Positions 23,795 to 34,881 of a stretch of DNA of 64,000 bases are shown in pieces. A program made the position numbers and the translations under genes. The first letter of the stretch is position 1, and each line of letters opens with the position of its first letter. The stretch lies in the NCBI RefSeq assembly GCF_947486615.1, contig NZ_CANKUD010000010.1:62001-126000 (forward strand), read 5' to 3'. Source of the DNA: an uncultured Modestobacter sp. Its GTDB lineage: Bacteria; Actinomycetota; Actinomycetes; Mycobacteriales; Geodermatophilaceae. Under the pieces are notes generated by a model that ran no database searches, was not told the origin of the DNA, and worked only from the letters and a program-made list of their open reading frames with translations.

Positions 23795-25735
23795 TCAGAC
23801 GAGCGACTCGAGCCCGTCGTCCAGGACGGCGGCGGCGACGCTCTCCACCGGCGGGCGGTGCGGCTGGTCAAGACCCCGGATGCGCGCGGCGTGCAGTGCC
23901 AGCAGCAGGTTCAGCCGCAGGGTCGGGTCGGTGGTGAAGGGGCCGAGCAGCCGCTCCAGCTTCCCGATCCGGTACCGCATGGTGTTGTAGTGGAAGTGCA
24001 GCCGGCGCGCGGACTCGGCGACGTTGAGGTTGGTCTCCAGCAGCACCCGCAGGGTGTCGCGCAGGTCGACCGCGTCCGCGTCGCTGGAGTCGGCCAGGGT
24101 GCCGAGCACCTCGTCGACGTAGGACCGCAGCTCGTTGCTGTCCGGGATCAGCGAGAGCAGCCGGAAGACGCCGAGCTGGTCGAAGTGGGTCACCGCGTGC
24201 CCGCCGTGGATCTCCTGGCCGACCACGAGCGCCCGCTGCGCCTGCTGGTAGACCTCGCCCAGACCCGAGAGCGACTCCGCCGGCCGGCCGATGCCGGTGC
24301 CCAGCAGCCGGCCGACCCGCCGCAGCCGGGCGTTCACCCGGGCGGTGACCGCGGCCACCAGGCCGGAGAGCTCCTCGGGGGTGCGCCCGTCCAGCGGCAG
24401 CACGGTGACGATCTCGGTGGCCAGGCCCGCGACCGCGGCACCGGCCACCTCGGCGTCCACGGCCGAGCGCCAGCCGTCGGCCAGCCGGTCGAGCACGTCC
24501 AGGGCCCGGGTGGGGTCGGTCCCGGCGTCGGCCACCGTCTCGGTCGCGGTGACCAGGACGACGACCGGGCCGTCCAGCCGCCAGCCGAAGGAGCGCGCGT
24601 AGGCCAGTGCCCGCTCGGTGTGCGCGAACGTCCCGCCGACCAGCCGGCGCACCATGTCGCCCTGGAAGCGCAGCTCGACCGAGTGCACGGCCTGCGAGCG
24701 GATCTCCGAGAGCGCGGCGATGACGGCAGCCTGCTCGAGCACCGCGCCGGCGCCCAGCAGCATCGGGCCGTGCCGGTTGACCGCGACCAGCCAGCCGTGC
24801 CGCTGGTCACCGGCCATGATCGGTGCGACGGCGTACTCCCCCACGCCGCCGGGGAGCTCGTGGTGGCCGGGGACGAGCAGGATGCCGTCGGCCGGGGACA
24901 TGTCGGCGTCGGCGAACACGTCGGCGGGGGTGACCACGCTCTGGTCGGCGCGGTTGCCCGAGAGGCGGCGAGAGGGGGTGAGGTCGGCGAACGCGTCGTC
25001 GGCCGCGGCGTCCAGCAACCAGAGCCAGTCGCGGATCTCCTCGACCTCCTCCGCCGGACCGGCAGAGGTGGCGACCTCGCGGTCCGGGCCGAGCCCGAGC
25101 ACCGCGGCGCCGGCCAGGAAGGTGGAGACGCCGGTGGTGACCTCGGCCAGTCCACCGCCGCTGAGCGCGACGTCGATGAACTGGTTGTGCATCCGGTTGG
25201 CCAGGCTCAGCGCCTGGGTCTGCTTGTCGATGATCGCGCCGAGCACCTCGGCGACGACCTCGTCGAGCCGGGTGGACGCGGGCAGGGCGAGCACCGGGAA
25301 GCCGCGGCGGTCGGCCTCGGCCAGCACCTCGACCGGCACCTCACCGGCGGCGTTGCCGGCCGAGCCCTCGGCGCGGAAGGCCAACGCGCCGCTGCCGCCG
25401 CGGTGCAGCCGCTCGATCAGCGCCCGGCTCTGCACCGGGTCGCCGGAGGGCAGCCGGGTGGCCAGCACCACCAGCACGTCCGGGCCGGCGCTGCCGACAG
25501 GGTCGGCCGGGTCGTCGACCGTCACGTGCCGGACGATCCGGCGGGTGCCGGTGGCACCACCGACGACGAGGGTGCCGGCCAGGCCGGGCAGCTGCAGGAG
25601 CTGGTCGACCGTGAGGCCCATGCTGTCCTGCAGGGCCGTTCGATCGGCCGGCGGCACCTGCGAGAGCACCGGCTCGATGGAGGGCGGGACGGTGCGTTGC
25701 GTAGCCACCCGATCGCTGTGCGCCGCGTAAGTCAC
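23795..25735 (-). CDS. pucR: PucR-family transcriptional regulator
   Basis: This 646-aa regulator has an N-terminal purine-catabolism sensing domain (about residues 45-180, opening DSMGLTVDQLLQLPGLAGTLVVGG), a central GGDEF-like/GAF-like region, and the C-terminal PucR helix-turn-helix LRVLLETNLNVAESARRLHFHYNTMRYRIGKLERLLG. Members activate or repress urate, allantoin and related catabolic genes. The GTG at 25735 is selected because GAGGT lies six nt upstream. The neighbours are an NCS2 permease downstream and a DUF2877 gene divergent upstream, both consistent with purine or ureide use. Confidence 0.9.
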   Translation of the reverse strand: MTYAAHSDRVATQRTVPPSIEPVLSQVPPADRTALQDSMGLTVDQLLQLPGLAGTLVVGGATGTRRIVRHVTVDDPADPVGSAGPDVLVVLATRLPSGDPVQSRALIERLHRGGSGALAFRAEGSAGNAAGEVPVEVLAEADRRGFPVLALPASTRLDEVVAEVLGAIIDKQTQALSLANRMHNQFIDVALSGGGLAEVTTGVSTFLAGAAVLGLGPDREVATSAGPAEEVEEIRDWLWLLDAAADDAFADLTPSRRLSGNRADQSVVTPADVFADADMSPADGILLVPGHHELPGGVGEYAVAPIMAGDQRHGWLVAVNRHGPMLLGAGAVLEQAAVIAALSEIRSQAVHSVELRFQGDMVRRLVGGTFAHTERALAYARSFGWRLDGPVVVLVTATETVADAGTDPTRALDVLDRLADGWRSAVDAEVAGAAVAGLATEIVTVLPLDGRTPEELSGLVAAVTARVNARLRRVGRLLGTGIGRPAESLSGLGEVYQQAQRALVVGQEIHGGHAVTHFDQLGVFRLLSLIPDSNELRSYVDEVLGTLADSSDADAVDLRDTLRVLLETNLNVAESARRLHFHYNTMRYRIGKLERLLGPFTTDPTLRLNLLLALHAARIRGLDQPHRPPVESVAAAVLDDGLESLV

Positions 25736-26029
25736 CGAAACCTCACGTTCAGTCACTGTACGTACCCCCAGAGCACCGTGCACCCGACATCTGCGCGAGA
25801 TTCTGTCAGACGTCTCTGGACGCCGGGAACGCCGCTTGGCGAGAATCGCCATACAGGCCCCGGGGCGCTCGCCGGGTGGGTGTGCACTCCGGACCTGTGA
25901 CCCGGCACGGAACGGCAGCTCGCCCACTGCACGTCGTGGGCTCCGCGGTCGCCCGGACCGGGGCCGGAGGAGACCGGGACGGGCACGGCCGACCCACTGG
26001 CCGCCGTCCACCGCACGGGTGGAGGTCAC
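25736..26029. promoter_or_regulatory. Divergent control region between pucR and the DUF2877 gene
   Basis: This 294-bp non-coding region is less GC-rich than the flanks in places. It contains a small palindrome GGCGA-GAA-TCGCC (25838-25850) followed by CATACA, a possible promoter toward the DUF2877 gene, and CTGTACGTAC near the pucR end. No operator for PucR could be identified with confidence. Confidence 0.35.
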
Positions 26030-27082
26030 ATGCGCACGATCGACGAGGGCACCGGCGGACAGGGCGACGCCAGGGCCGACGACACCGGCGAGGGCCGGAG
26101 CCGCGCGCCCCGGGCAGGGACGACCACGATCCCGGCGCCGACCCGGCCGGGCCGGGCCGCCCGGGCCGGGATGCCGACCCTGCACCTCCCGCACGCCGGG
26201 AGCGCGCCGTCCCCCCGCGCCGGAGCCGGCGCGTCCGTGCCGTCGCAGGCCAGCACCGGCGTGGCCGAGCTGCTGCGCGGGCCGGTCCGCCAGGCGCGGG
26301 TGCTGCTGTCCGTCCCCGCTGCGGTGTACCTCTCCGTCCCGACGCCGCAGGGCCCCGACGTGGTCGGGGTGCTGACCTCCGACGCCGCCCGGCTGCCGCT
26401 GGGCTGCGTGCTGTTCCGGCCCGCCAACGGCCGCCCGCTGGTGTCGGTCCCCAGCGGGGCGCCGGCCCAGGTCGGCGGCGGCCGGATCGTCGTCGGGGAC
26501 CTCGTGGTCAGCGCGGCCGCCTGGTGGGACCCCCGCCCCAAGCTGCCCACCACCCGCCCCGCGCTCCTCCCCGAGGGCGTGCGGCAGCTGCGGGTGGCGC
26601 TCTACGGCGAGGGCGTCCCGCACAGCGCGTTCGCCCTCCCCGGCCTGCCCGGTGGCCCGAGCGGTCCGCTGGCGGCACTGCGCGGTGCCGTCCGGCGGGC
26701 CGACCTCGACGCCGCGCTGCGCACCGCCACCCGGCTGATCGGCCTCGGCCCTGGTCTGACGCCGGCCGGTGACGACGTGCTGGCCGGCACCACCGCCGGG
26801 CTGGTGCTGCTGGGCCACCCCGCGGCCGAGCGGTTCGGCGCCGGGGTGACCGGCCTGGCCGCCGGGCGCACCACCGAGCTGTCCCGGGCGCTGCTGCGCC
26901 ACGCGGCCGCCGGGCGGGTCAGCGGCGAGTTCGCCGCCGTGCTGCGGGGGCTGGTCGGCGACGGCGCGCTCGCCCCGGCGATCAGTGCGCTGCTGGCCAC
27001 CGGATCGACCAGCGGCCGGGCCCTGGCCCTGGGGTTGTGCACGGCGATCGACCTGGTCGACCGCACCGCCCGGCCGCGCTGA
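26030..27082 (+). CDS. DUF2877 (AllH-like) protein
   Basis: This 350-aa protein has a Pro/Ala/Arg-rich N-terminus (~70 residues) and then a DUF2877 domain. The diagnostic block is LIGLGPGLTPAGDDVLAGTTAGLVLLG near residue 240, preceded by DLVVSAAAWWDPRPKLP. DUF2877 includes AllH (YlbF), tied to oxamate carbamoyltransfer at the end of allantoin breakdown. Divergence from pucR and proximity to an NCS2 permease fit a role in ureide nitrogen use. GGAGGTCAC directly precedes the ATG. The other carbamoyltransferase partners are not in the window, so the exact reaction is unproven. Confidence 0.8.
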   Translation: MRTIDEGTGGQGDARADDTGEGRSRAPRAGTTTIPAPTRPGRAARAGMPTLHLPHAGSAPSPRAGAGASVPSQASTGVAELLRGPVRQARVLLSVPAAVYLSVPTPQGPDVVGVLTSDAARLPLGCVLFRPANGRPLVSVPSGAPAQVGGGRIVVGDLVVSAAAWWDPRPKLPTTRPALLPEGVRQLRVALYGEGVPHSAFALPGLPGGPSGPLAALRGAVRRADLDAALRTATRLIGLGPGLTPAGDDVLAGTTAGLVLLGHPAAERFGAGVTGLAAGRTTELSRALLRHAAAGRVSGEFAAVLRGLVGDGALAPAISALLATGSTSGRALALGLCTAIDLVDRTARPR

Positions 27083-27086
27083 CCCC

Positions 27087-27118
27087 GGTGGCCCGCCGGC
27101 TGCTCCCGGCGGGCCACC
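27087..27118. terminator. Bidirectional terminator hairpin
   Basis: GGTGGCCCGCCGG and CCGGCGGGCCACC form a perfect 13-bp stem with a 6-nt loop, placed between the convergent DUF2877 and SSI-like genes, whose stops are at 27082 and 27121. Confidence 0.85.
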
Positions 27119-27120
27119 GC

Positions 27121-27555
27121 TCAGTCGACGTCGGCGGGCAGCAGCGGGCCGAGCCGGTCCCACTGGGCGATGGCGCACCCGTCGGTGCGGTCCAGCTGCA
27201 GGTCCACGGGCTCACCCGCCCAGCGGCCGGTGACCGTGGCCGTCTGCGGCCCGCCGAACTGCTGGGTGCACATCTGGTCGGCCGGCAGCGGCGCGAACGG
27301 GTCCTCGAGCCCCTGCAGGTGATCGCAGACCGCCGCCGGGTCGGCGTACGTCCCGCCGGGCTCCGGTTCGCAGGTCAGGGTCCGGGTCTCGGCGGAGCCG
27401 CCGTCGCCACGGTCCAGCGAGACCTCCAGGGACGCCTCGGCCGGCCCTTGCTCGGTCAGCTCACCCGGCACCGGGGTCACCGGCCCCTCGGACGCGCCGC
27501 ACGCCCCGACGAACGGGACGGCGAGCAGCAGGACCGGGAGGAGGAGGCGACGCAT
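27121..27555 (-). CDS. SSI-like (subtilisin inhibitor family) lipoprotein
   Basis: This 144-aa exported protein has a lipoprotein signal, with MRRLLLPVLLLAVPFVGAC giving a lipobox ending at Cys19. The mature part has the four-Cys pattern of Streptomyces subtilisin inhibitor: TLTCEPEPGGTYADP, VCDHLQG, QMCTQQFGGPQTATVTGRW and DGCAIAQWDRL. In SSI the reactive-site loop follows the third of these Cys (CPMV). Here it reads CTQQF, so the canonical P1 residue is not kept. It may bind a different protease or have lost inhibition. Confidence 0.78.
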   Translation of the reverse strand: MRRLLLPVLLLAVPFVGACGASEGPVTPVPGELTEQGPAEASLEVSLDRGDGGSAETRTLTCEPEPGGTYADPAAVCDHLQGLEDPFAPLPADQMCTQQFGGPQTATVTGRWAGEPVDLQLDRTDGCAIAQWDRLGPLLPADVD

Positions 27556-27715
27556 GCCCCCAGGATGCCGCCCTCCGTGACTGCCGGTCAGGCGACGCGG
27601 CGGACCAGCGGCGGAACACAGGTCAGCGTTGAGCGGCCGCTCTCACCAGCCCGAGGCGACGGGCACCCCCGCGCACCGGCTCGCGACGTGGCGGGCACCA
27701 GCGCGAGGCGGTGCG

Positions 27716-28582
27716 TCAGAGCCGGGAGGCGGCGATGGTGGTGACCAGGATGGCGCGGGCGCCGAGCTCCCAGAGCTCGTCCATCACCCGGTTGGTGTCG
27801 TCCTTGAGCACCATCGCCCGCACTGCGGACCAGCCCTCGGTCTGCAGCGGGCTGACGGTCGGGCCCTCCAGGCCGGGCGTGCGCGCGGTGGCCTGGGCCA
27901 GCAGCGCGTTGGGGCAGTCGTAGTCGAGCATCACGTAGCGCCGGGCGACCAGGACGCCCTGCAGCCGGCGGCGCAGCTGCGCCACGGCGGGCACCTCGTC
28001 GGCACCGGCCCGCCCGACGAGCACGGCCTCGCTGGCCAGCACCGGGTCGCCGATGATCCGCAGGCCCGCGGCCCGCAGCGTCGTCCCGGTCTCGACCACG
28101 TCGCACACGGCATCGGCCACGCCCAGCCGGCAGGCGGTCTCGACCGCGCCGTCCAGCTTGACCACCGAGGCCTTCATGCCGGTGTCGTCCAGGAACCGCT
28201 GGAGCAGGCCCGGGTAGGCGGTGGCGATTCGTCGGCCCTCGAGCGCGGCCACGTCCCCGATCGCGGAGTCGGCCGGGCTGGCGAACCGGAAGGAGGACCG
28301 GCCGAAGCCCAGCGGCATCACCTCGGCCGCGACCGCTCCCCCACCATCGGTCGGGGTGGTCTCCAGCAGCATGTCGCGGCCGGTGATGCCGACGTCCAGC
28401 GTGCCGGCGGCGACGTAGATCGCGATGTCGCGGGGCCGCAGGTAGAAGAACTCGGTGTCGTTCTCCGGGTCGTACACGGCCAGCTCGCTGGAGGTGCGCC
28501 GCTGCCGGTACCCGCTCTCGACGAGCATCGCCGCCGCGGGCTCGCTCAGGACCCCCTTGTTCGGGACGGCGACGCGCAGCAC
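27716..28582 (-). CDS. hisG: ATP phosphoribosyltransferase
   Basis: HisG (288 aa) catalyses the first step of histidine synthesis, joining ATP and PRPP, and is feedback inhibited by histidine. It is the long form, with an N-terminal catalytic pair of lobes (LRVAVPNKGVLSEPAAAML, GITGRDMLLE, the PRPP loop region CDVVETGTTLRAAGL) and a C-terminal ACT-like regulatory domain (residues ~215-288, ending ALRAILVTTIAASRL in style). It is the last gene of the rib/his operon, 94 bp after hisE, with a structured element in the gap. Confidence 0.95.
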   Translation of the reverse strand: MLRVAVPNKGVLSEPAAAMLVESGYRQRRTSSELAVYDPENDTEFFYLRPRDIAIYVAAGTLDVGITGRDMLLETTPTDGGGAVAAEVMPLGFGRSSFRFASPADSAIGDVAALEGRRIATAYPGLLQRFLDDTGMKASVVKLDGAVETACRLGVADAVCDVVETGTTLRAAGLRIIGDPVLASEAVLVGRAGADEVPAVAQLRRRLQGVLVARRYVMLDYDCPNALLAQATARTPGLEGPTVSPLQTEGWSAVRAMVLKDDTNRVMDELWELGARAILVTTIAASRL

Positions 28583-28609
28583 AGAAGAGCTCCTTCACAG
28601 GGGGCAGGG

Positions 28610-28676
28610 CCTACCGGCCTCGTCCCAGGGGCCCGCGGCGTGCGAAGCGCGTCGTGGGGAGGGACGAGGTCCTTCG
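28610..28676 (-). repeat. Post-stop structured element, copy C (after hisE)
   Basis: On the minus strand CGAAGGACC follows the hisE stop. CCTCGTCCC then pairs over 9 bp with GGGACGAGG across a 34-nt interior, and CCGGTAGG follows. Plus-strand arms are 28618-28626 and 28661-28669. It sits between hisE and hisG and could attenuate or separate hisG expression. Confidence 0.75.
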
Positions 28677-30811
<2,135 letters not shown>

Positions 30812-30815
<4 letters not shown>

Positions 30816-31429
30816 CGTCGGGCTCCCAACAGTCGTTCGACGTACTTGGCGATGACGTCCACCTCCAGGTTGACCGGGTCACCGGGGGCACGCTCGCCCA
30901 GGGTCGTCTCGCGCAGGGTGGTCGGGATGAGGCTGACCTCGAACCAGGGTTCCGGGGAGTCGGACAGGGCACTGACGGTCAGCGAGACGCCGTCGACGGT
31001 GATCGAGCCCTTCTCCACCAGGTAGCGGGCCAGCTCGGCCGGGACGGCGATCCGCACGACCTCCCAGTCGTCGCCCGGCGTGCGGGACACCACGGTGCCG
31101 ACGCCGTCGACGTGGCCCTGCACGATGTGGCCGCCCAGCCGGGTGGTCGGGGTGACCGCGCGCTCCAGGTTCACCTGCTCGCCTGCGCCGACCCGGCCCA
31201 GGCTGCTGCGCCGCAGCGTCTCGGCCATCACGTCGGTGCTCCACACGCCCGCGCCGTCCTCGCCCGGTTCGACGCCGGTGACGGTGAGGCAGACGCCGTT
31301 GACCGCGATCGAGTCGCCGAGGGCGACGTCCTGCAGGGCGGTGCGCGCCCGGATCCGCAGCACGGCGCTGTCCGCGCCGTCCGCGCGCTCGACCAGGGTG
31401 CCGAGCTCCTCCACGATGCCGGTGAACAC
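30812..31429 (-). CDS. ribE: Riboflavin synthase, alpha subunit
   Basis: RibE (205 aa) dismutates two lumazine molecules to riboflavin. Two lumazine-binding repeats are clear: FTGIVEELG to VNGVCLTV in the first, and [13 protein letters not shown] to VDGVSLTV in the second. The GTG (VFTGIVEE) lies 1 bp after the ribD stop. The symbol ribC is used for the same enzyme in some actinobacteria. Confidence 0.96.
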
Positions 31430-31430
31430 G

Positions 31431-32486
31431 TCAGCTCCCTCCGTCGTCGATCGCCGGTCCACCAGTGTGCCGGGTGGGGCGCAGGCGGATCTGCACGTCC
31501 CCGCCCATGCGGGTGACGTCGGTGACCGCCAGGTGCAGCGCGGCGGAGATGGTCGGGATTCCCAGGTCGCCCACCATGTGAGCCCCGGCACCCAGCAGGG
31601 TGGGCGCGACGTGCACCACCGCCTCGTCGACCAGCCCGGCGGCGAGGAACGCCGCGGCCAGCGTCGGACCGCCCTCCAGCAGCACCCGTCGGACGCCCCG
31701 CTCGTACAGCTCCGCCAGCAGCGCGGCCGGGGTGCCCGCTGAGCTGACCAGCGTGGGCGCGGCGGCGTCGTGCACCCGGGCGGTGGCCGGCACCCGGCCC
31801 CGGCGGTCCAGCACCACGCGCAGCGGCTGCCGGTCGAGGGTGCGGCCGTCGGCGTCCCGGACGGTGAGCTGCGGGTCGTCCGCGAGCGCCGTCCCGGAGC
31901 CGACCAGCACCGCGTCGCAGGTCGCCCGCAGGACGTGGACGGCGGCACGGGCGTCGGGGCCGGTGATCCAGCGGCTGGTGCCGTCGGCGGCGGCCACCCG
32001 GCCGTCGAGGGTGGTGGCGACCTTCCAGACCACCTGCGGCCGGTGCTCGCGGACGCCGGTCAGCCACGGCGCCAGGGCACCGTCAGCTGCCTCGGCCTGC
32101 TCGGCGCCCAGCTCGACGTCGATGCCGGCGGCCCGCAGCCGGTCGGCCCCGCCCTCCGCCAGCCGGGTCGGCTCGGGGACGGCGACGACGACCCGGGCCA
32201 CCCCGGCGGCCATCAGCGCGTCGGCGCACGGGCCGGTGCGGCCGGTGTGGGCGCACGGTTCGAGGGTGACCACGGCGGTGCCGCCGCGGGCCCGGTCACC
32301 GGCCTGGGCCAGCGCGTGCACCTCGGCGTGCGGGCCGCCGGGAGGCGAGGTGGCCCCCTCCCCCACCACCTGACCGGCCGCGTCGAGCACCACGGCACCG
32401 ACCGCCGGGTTGGGGCTGGTCGTGCCCAGCACGGCCAGCCCGAGCTCGCGGGCGCGGGCCATCGCCGCGCGCTCCGCCGGGCTCAC
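31431..32486 (-). CDS. ribD: Bifunctional pyrimidine deaminase/reductase
   Basis: RibD (351 aa) carries out the deamination and reduction of the pyrimidine intermediate in riboflavin synthesis. The N-terminal zinc deaminase domain has [18 protein letters not shown] and the zinc ligands in [17 protein letters not shown]. The C-terminal reductase domain has [37 protein letters not shown] and [15 protein letters not shown]. The GTG overlaps the rpe stop. Confidence 0.95.
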   Translation of the reverse strand: MSPAERAAMARARELGLAVLGTTSPNPAVGAVVLDAAGQVVGEGATSPPGGPHAEVHALAQAGDRARGGTAVVTLEPCAHTGRTGPCADALMAAGVARVVVAVPEPTRLAEGGADRLRAAGIDVELGAEQAEAADGALAPWLTGVREHRPQVVWKVATTLDGRVAAADGTSRWITGPDARAAVHVLRATCDAVLVGSGTALADDPQLTVRDADGRTLDRQPLRVVLDRRGRVPATARVHDAAAPTLVSSAGTPAALLAELYERGVRRVLLEGGPTLAAAFLAAGLVDEAVVHVAPTLLGAGAHMVGDLGIPTISAALHLAVTDVTRMGGDVQIRLRPTRHTGGPAIDDGGS

Positions 32487-33142
32487 CGGGCGGCCAGGGC
32501 CCGGAGCGCGGCGATCGCCTGCGCGGGGTCGTCGGCGCCGTAGACCGCCGAGCCGGCCACGAAGACGTCGGCGCCCGCCGCGGCGGCCTGCTCGATGGTG
32601 TCGGCGTTGATCCCGCCGTCCACCTCCAGGAACAGCTGCAGGTGCCCGGTCTGGACCAGCCGGCGCGCCTCGGTGACCTTGGGCAGCACCTCGGGCATGA
32701 ACGACTGCCCGCCGAAGCCCGGCTCCACCGTCATCACCAGCAGGGTGTCGAACTCGGGCAGCACGTCGAGGTAGCCCTCCAGCGGCGTGCCCGGCTTGAG
32801 CGCCAGCCCGGCCAGCGCACCGGCGGCCTTGAGGTCGCGGGCGACCTTCCGGGGGTCGGTGCAGGCCTCGGCGTGCACCGTGACGTTGCGGGCGCCGGCC
32901 TCGGCGTACCCGGGGGCCCATCGCTCCGGGTCCTCGATCATCAGGTGGCAGTCCAGCGGGACCGGGCTGACCGCCTGGATCGCCTGCACCACCGGCAGGC
33001 CGAGGGTCAGGTTGGGCACGAAGTGGGCGTCCATGACGTCGACGTGCACCCAGTCGGCGTCGGCGATCCGCTGCACCTCGTCGGCGAGCCGGGCGAAGTC
33101 CGCGGACAGCAGGCTGGGCGCGATCATGGGTTCCCGGGTCAC
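32483..33142 (-). CDS. rpe: Ribulose-phosphate 3-epimerase
   Basis: Rpe (219 aa) interconverts ribulose-5-P and xylulose-5-P in the pentose phosphate pathway. The TIM-barrel signatures are [31 protein letters not shown] (metal His/Asp), [26 protein letters not shown] and [11 protein letters not shown]. The GTG at 33142 is 6 nt after a TACCAT box and is preferred as a leaderless start; the ATG at 33127 (MIAPSLL) is the alternative. As first gene of the operon it ties ribulose-5-P supply to RibBA, which consumes it. Confidence 0.95.
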   Translation of the reverse strand: MTREPMIAPSLLSADFARLADEVQRIADADWVHVDVMDAHFVPNLTLGLPVVQAIQAVSPVPLDCHLMIEDPERWAPGYAEAGARNVTVHAEACTDPRKVARDLKAAGALAGLALKPGTPLEGYLDVLPEFDTLLVMTVEPGFGGQSFMPEVLPKVTEARRLVQTGHLQLFLEVDGGINADTIEQAAAAGADVFVAGSAVYGADDPAQAIAALRALAAR

Positions 33143-33148
33143 CCCGCG

Positions 33149-33154
33149 ATGGTA
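33149..33154 (-). promoter_or_regulatory. Leaderless -10 box TACCAT of the rpe-rib-his operon
   Basis: On the minus strand TACCAT stands 6 nt before the GTG at 33142. I saw no FMN riboswitch sequence upstream of this operon. Confidence 0.55.
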
Positions 33155-33266
33155 GGCAGTGCAGCGCTGTGATCGACCTCCGGTCCGACCGCCTCCTGAC
33201 CGGCGCGGGAGACCCCGCGGCTGCTGCAGTGGCACGGGAGAACCCGCAGCTCAGCGCGGTCGCCTC

Positions 33267-33272
33267 TACTCT
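33267..33272 (+). promoter_or_regulatory. Leaderless -10 box TACTCT
   Basis: TACTCT lies 6 nt before the ATG at 33279, at the head of the membrane-protein array. The promoter is divergent from that of rpe. Confidence 0.55.
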
Positions 33273-33278
33273 GCGGCC

Positions 33279-33803
33279 ATGATCGACGATCTCCGCGGCC
33301 GCGGCCTGCGGCGCGTTGCCGCACCCCGTACCGGCGTCGGGCTCCCCTCGGCTGCGCTGGTCATCGTCCTGCTGGTCACTGCCTGGGGCGTGGGCACGCT
33401 GTTCGCCTCCTGGACGGCCGCCGGCCTGTGTGCCGGCGTCGGACTGGTCCTGTGGTGGCGCTGGCTGCCGCCCGCCGCGGAGATCGCCGACCAGCGCCGG
33501 GCGACCGACGTCCTGCGTCACCAGCGGGACCCGGGGCCCGGTCACCGGGACGCCGCCGACCGGGTGGCCCGCGACCTGCTCGCCCGGCCGGCGAGCGACC
33601 TGTGGGGCCCCGCCGCCGTGCTCGCCGGGCTGGCCGTGGCCTGCGGCGTGGCCGCACTGCTGCGGGACGACCTGCTCGTGGCCGCGCCGGTGCTGCCGCT
33701 GCTGGTGGCCGCCGCGTGGGTGCTCGTCACCGGACACCGCGAGCTGCTGCGGGCCTCCCGGTGGCTCGACGCCGCACCGGCCGTGCGGGAGGAGCGCGCG
33801 TGA
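33279..33803 (+). CDS. Type-A array membrane protein, copy 1
   Basis: This 174-aa protein has four hydrophobic helices in two pairs (about residues 25-60 and 108-145). The linker between pairs is cytoplasmic-looking, with RHQRDPGPGHRDAADRVARDLL. The C-terminus carries ELLRASRWLDAAP. It is the sister of the protein at 34878 (DPGPGLRDAATDRARVLL, RAHRWLSDPP). Its stop overlaps the next GTG by 4 nt. I know of no functional assignment for this family. Confidence 0.75.
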   Translation: MIDDLRGRGLRRVAAPRTGVGLPSAALVIVLLVTAWGVGTLFASWTAAGLCAGVGLVLWWRWLPPAAEIADQRRATDVLRHQRDPGPGHRDAADRVARDLLARPASDLWGPAAVLAGLAVACGVAALLRDDLLVAAPVLPLLVAAAWVLVTGHRELLRASRWLDAAPAVREERA

Positions 33804-34420
33804 CCGGCGGCGTCGACGCAACGGTGGCCGACCGATCCCCGGCCTGGCAGGCCTGGGGGCTGCCGCCGCTGCTCACCGGCTACGCCGCGGCGCTCCTCGT
33901 CGCCCAGGGCGGCACGTGGCCGGCGCTGCTCGGCCCGCTGGGCTGGTGGCTGGTCGGCGGCGTCGCCGTCGTGTCGGTGCTGGTCATCGGGGTGACCCGG
34001 CTGCGCGGTCCGGGCGCACGCCAGGTGACGGCCCGGCGGGTCCAGCGCGCGCTGCGGGCCCACGCCGACCCCGGGCCGGAGCTGCGCGGGCGCGTCGACC
34101 GCCAGGCCCGGCACCTGGCCGGTCAGCGCTGGGCGGCGCCGTTCTTCCTGGTCGTCCCGCTGCTCTTCGTCGACTCGGCGCCGTGGGACCGGCCGGTCCT
34201 CGCCGGTGTCGCGGTCGGCGTGCTGGTGGTCACCTTCTGCGTCCTCGCGGCGACCACCGCCCGATCGGGCCGGGACGCCCGACGCTGGCTGGCCGACCCG
34301 CCCGGGCCGCCGCGCCCCCTCCCACCGGCTGCTCCGTGGCAGCGGGTGGCACCGGTGGTCATGACGGTCGGCGGCGCCTGCATCGTCGCCTCGTTCCTCA
34401 TCGGGCTCATCGCGGACTGA
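33800..34420 (+). CDS. Type-B array membrane protein, copy 1
   Basis: This 206-aa protein has four core helices plus a C-terminal fifth (VVMTVGGACIVASFLIGLIA). The linker reads ADPGPELRGRVDRQARHLAG, the next helix pair includes WDRPVLAGVAVGVLVV, and the tail before the last helix reads DARRWLADPPGPPRPL. It closely parallels the protein at 35417 in motif order (DPGPELRDMADVYARRQA, WDRPFLAVPAAV, AARRWVADPPGP). The GTG start overlaps the preceding stop. Function unknown; translational coupling suggests that A and B form a complex. Confidence 0.75.
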   Translation: MTGGVDATVADRSPAWQAWGLPPLLTGYAAALLVAQGGTWPALLGPLGWWLVGGVAVVSVLVIGVTRLRGPGARQVTARRVQRALRAHADPGPELRGRVDRQARHLAGQRWAAPFFLVVPLLFVDSAPWDRPVLAGVAVGVLVVTFCVLAATTARSGRDARRWLADPPGPPRPLPPAAPWQRVAPVVMTVGGACIVASFLIGLIAD

Positions 34421-34593
34421 CCGGCCGGGCTCCGCGACGGCCGGTCCGGCGGACAGCACGACGAGGACCCGACGTCGGACGGACACGTCACCTGATCGGG
34501 CGACAGGGACGCCGTCCACGCGGCCGCTGCGGTGACCGAACGTCACGATCACGGGGCGTCCCGCCGGAGGACGCCCACGAAGAGGAGCACCCC

Positions 34594-34881
34594 GTGTCCC
34601 AGCTCGGTCAGCACCGTGACAGCACCGCAGGCAGCCAGCAGTCCAACGGCCTCGCCACCGCCGGGATGGTCTGCGGCATCATCGCCGCGGCGACGTTCTG
34701 GGTGCCGTTCCTCTACCTGCTCTCCAGCCTGGTGCTCGGCATCGTGGCCGTCGTCCTCAGCCACAAGGCCCGCTCCCGGGCCGGCGGCGCCGGCTTCGCG
34801 CTGACCGGTCTGGTCTGCGGGTACGCGGCGATCGCGCTGTCGATCGCCAACGGCGTGATCGGCGCCCTCGCCGCGAGTTGA
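34594..34881 (+). CDS. DUF4190 small membrane protein
   Basis: This 95-aa protein has two long transmembrane helices. Its blocks NGLATAGMVCGIIAAATFW, LVLGIVAVVLSHKARSRAGG and AGFALTGLVCGYAAIAL are typical of DUF4190 (small two-helix actinobacterial membrane proteins of unknown role). A GAGGAG site precedes the GTG at 34594. The stop overlaps the TTG start of the following gene (TTGA). It splits the A-B-A-B array, with a 173-bp non-coding gap before it in which I see no feature. Confidence 0.85.
   Translation: MSQLGQHRDSTAGSQQSNGLATAGMVCGIIAAATFWVPFLYLLSSLVLGIVAVVLSHKARSRAGGAGFALTGLVCGYAAIALSIANGVIGALAAS

Noticed and set aside
25838-25850. GGCGA-GAA-TCGCC palindrome as a PucR operator
   Set aside because: A single 5-bp-arm palindrome is expected by chance in GC-rich DNA, and it has no second copy before the permease gene. 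Kept only as a note in the control region.
33143-33278. Possible FMN riboswitch before the rib operon
   Set aside because: No RFN-element consensus is visible, and the operon starts with a leaderless-type promoter at rpe, leaving no room for a leader.
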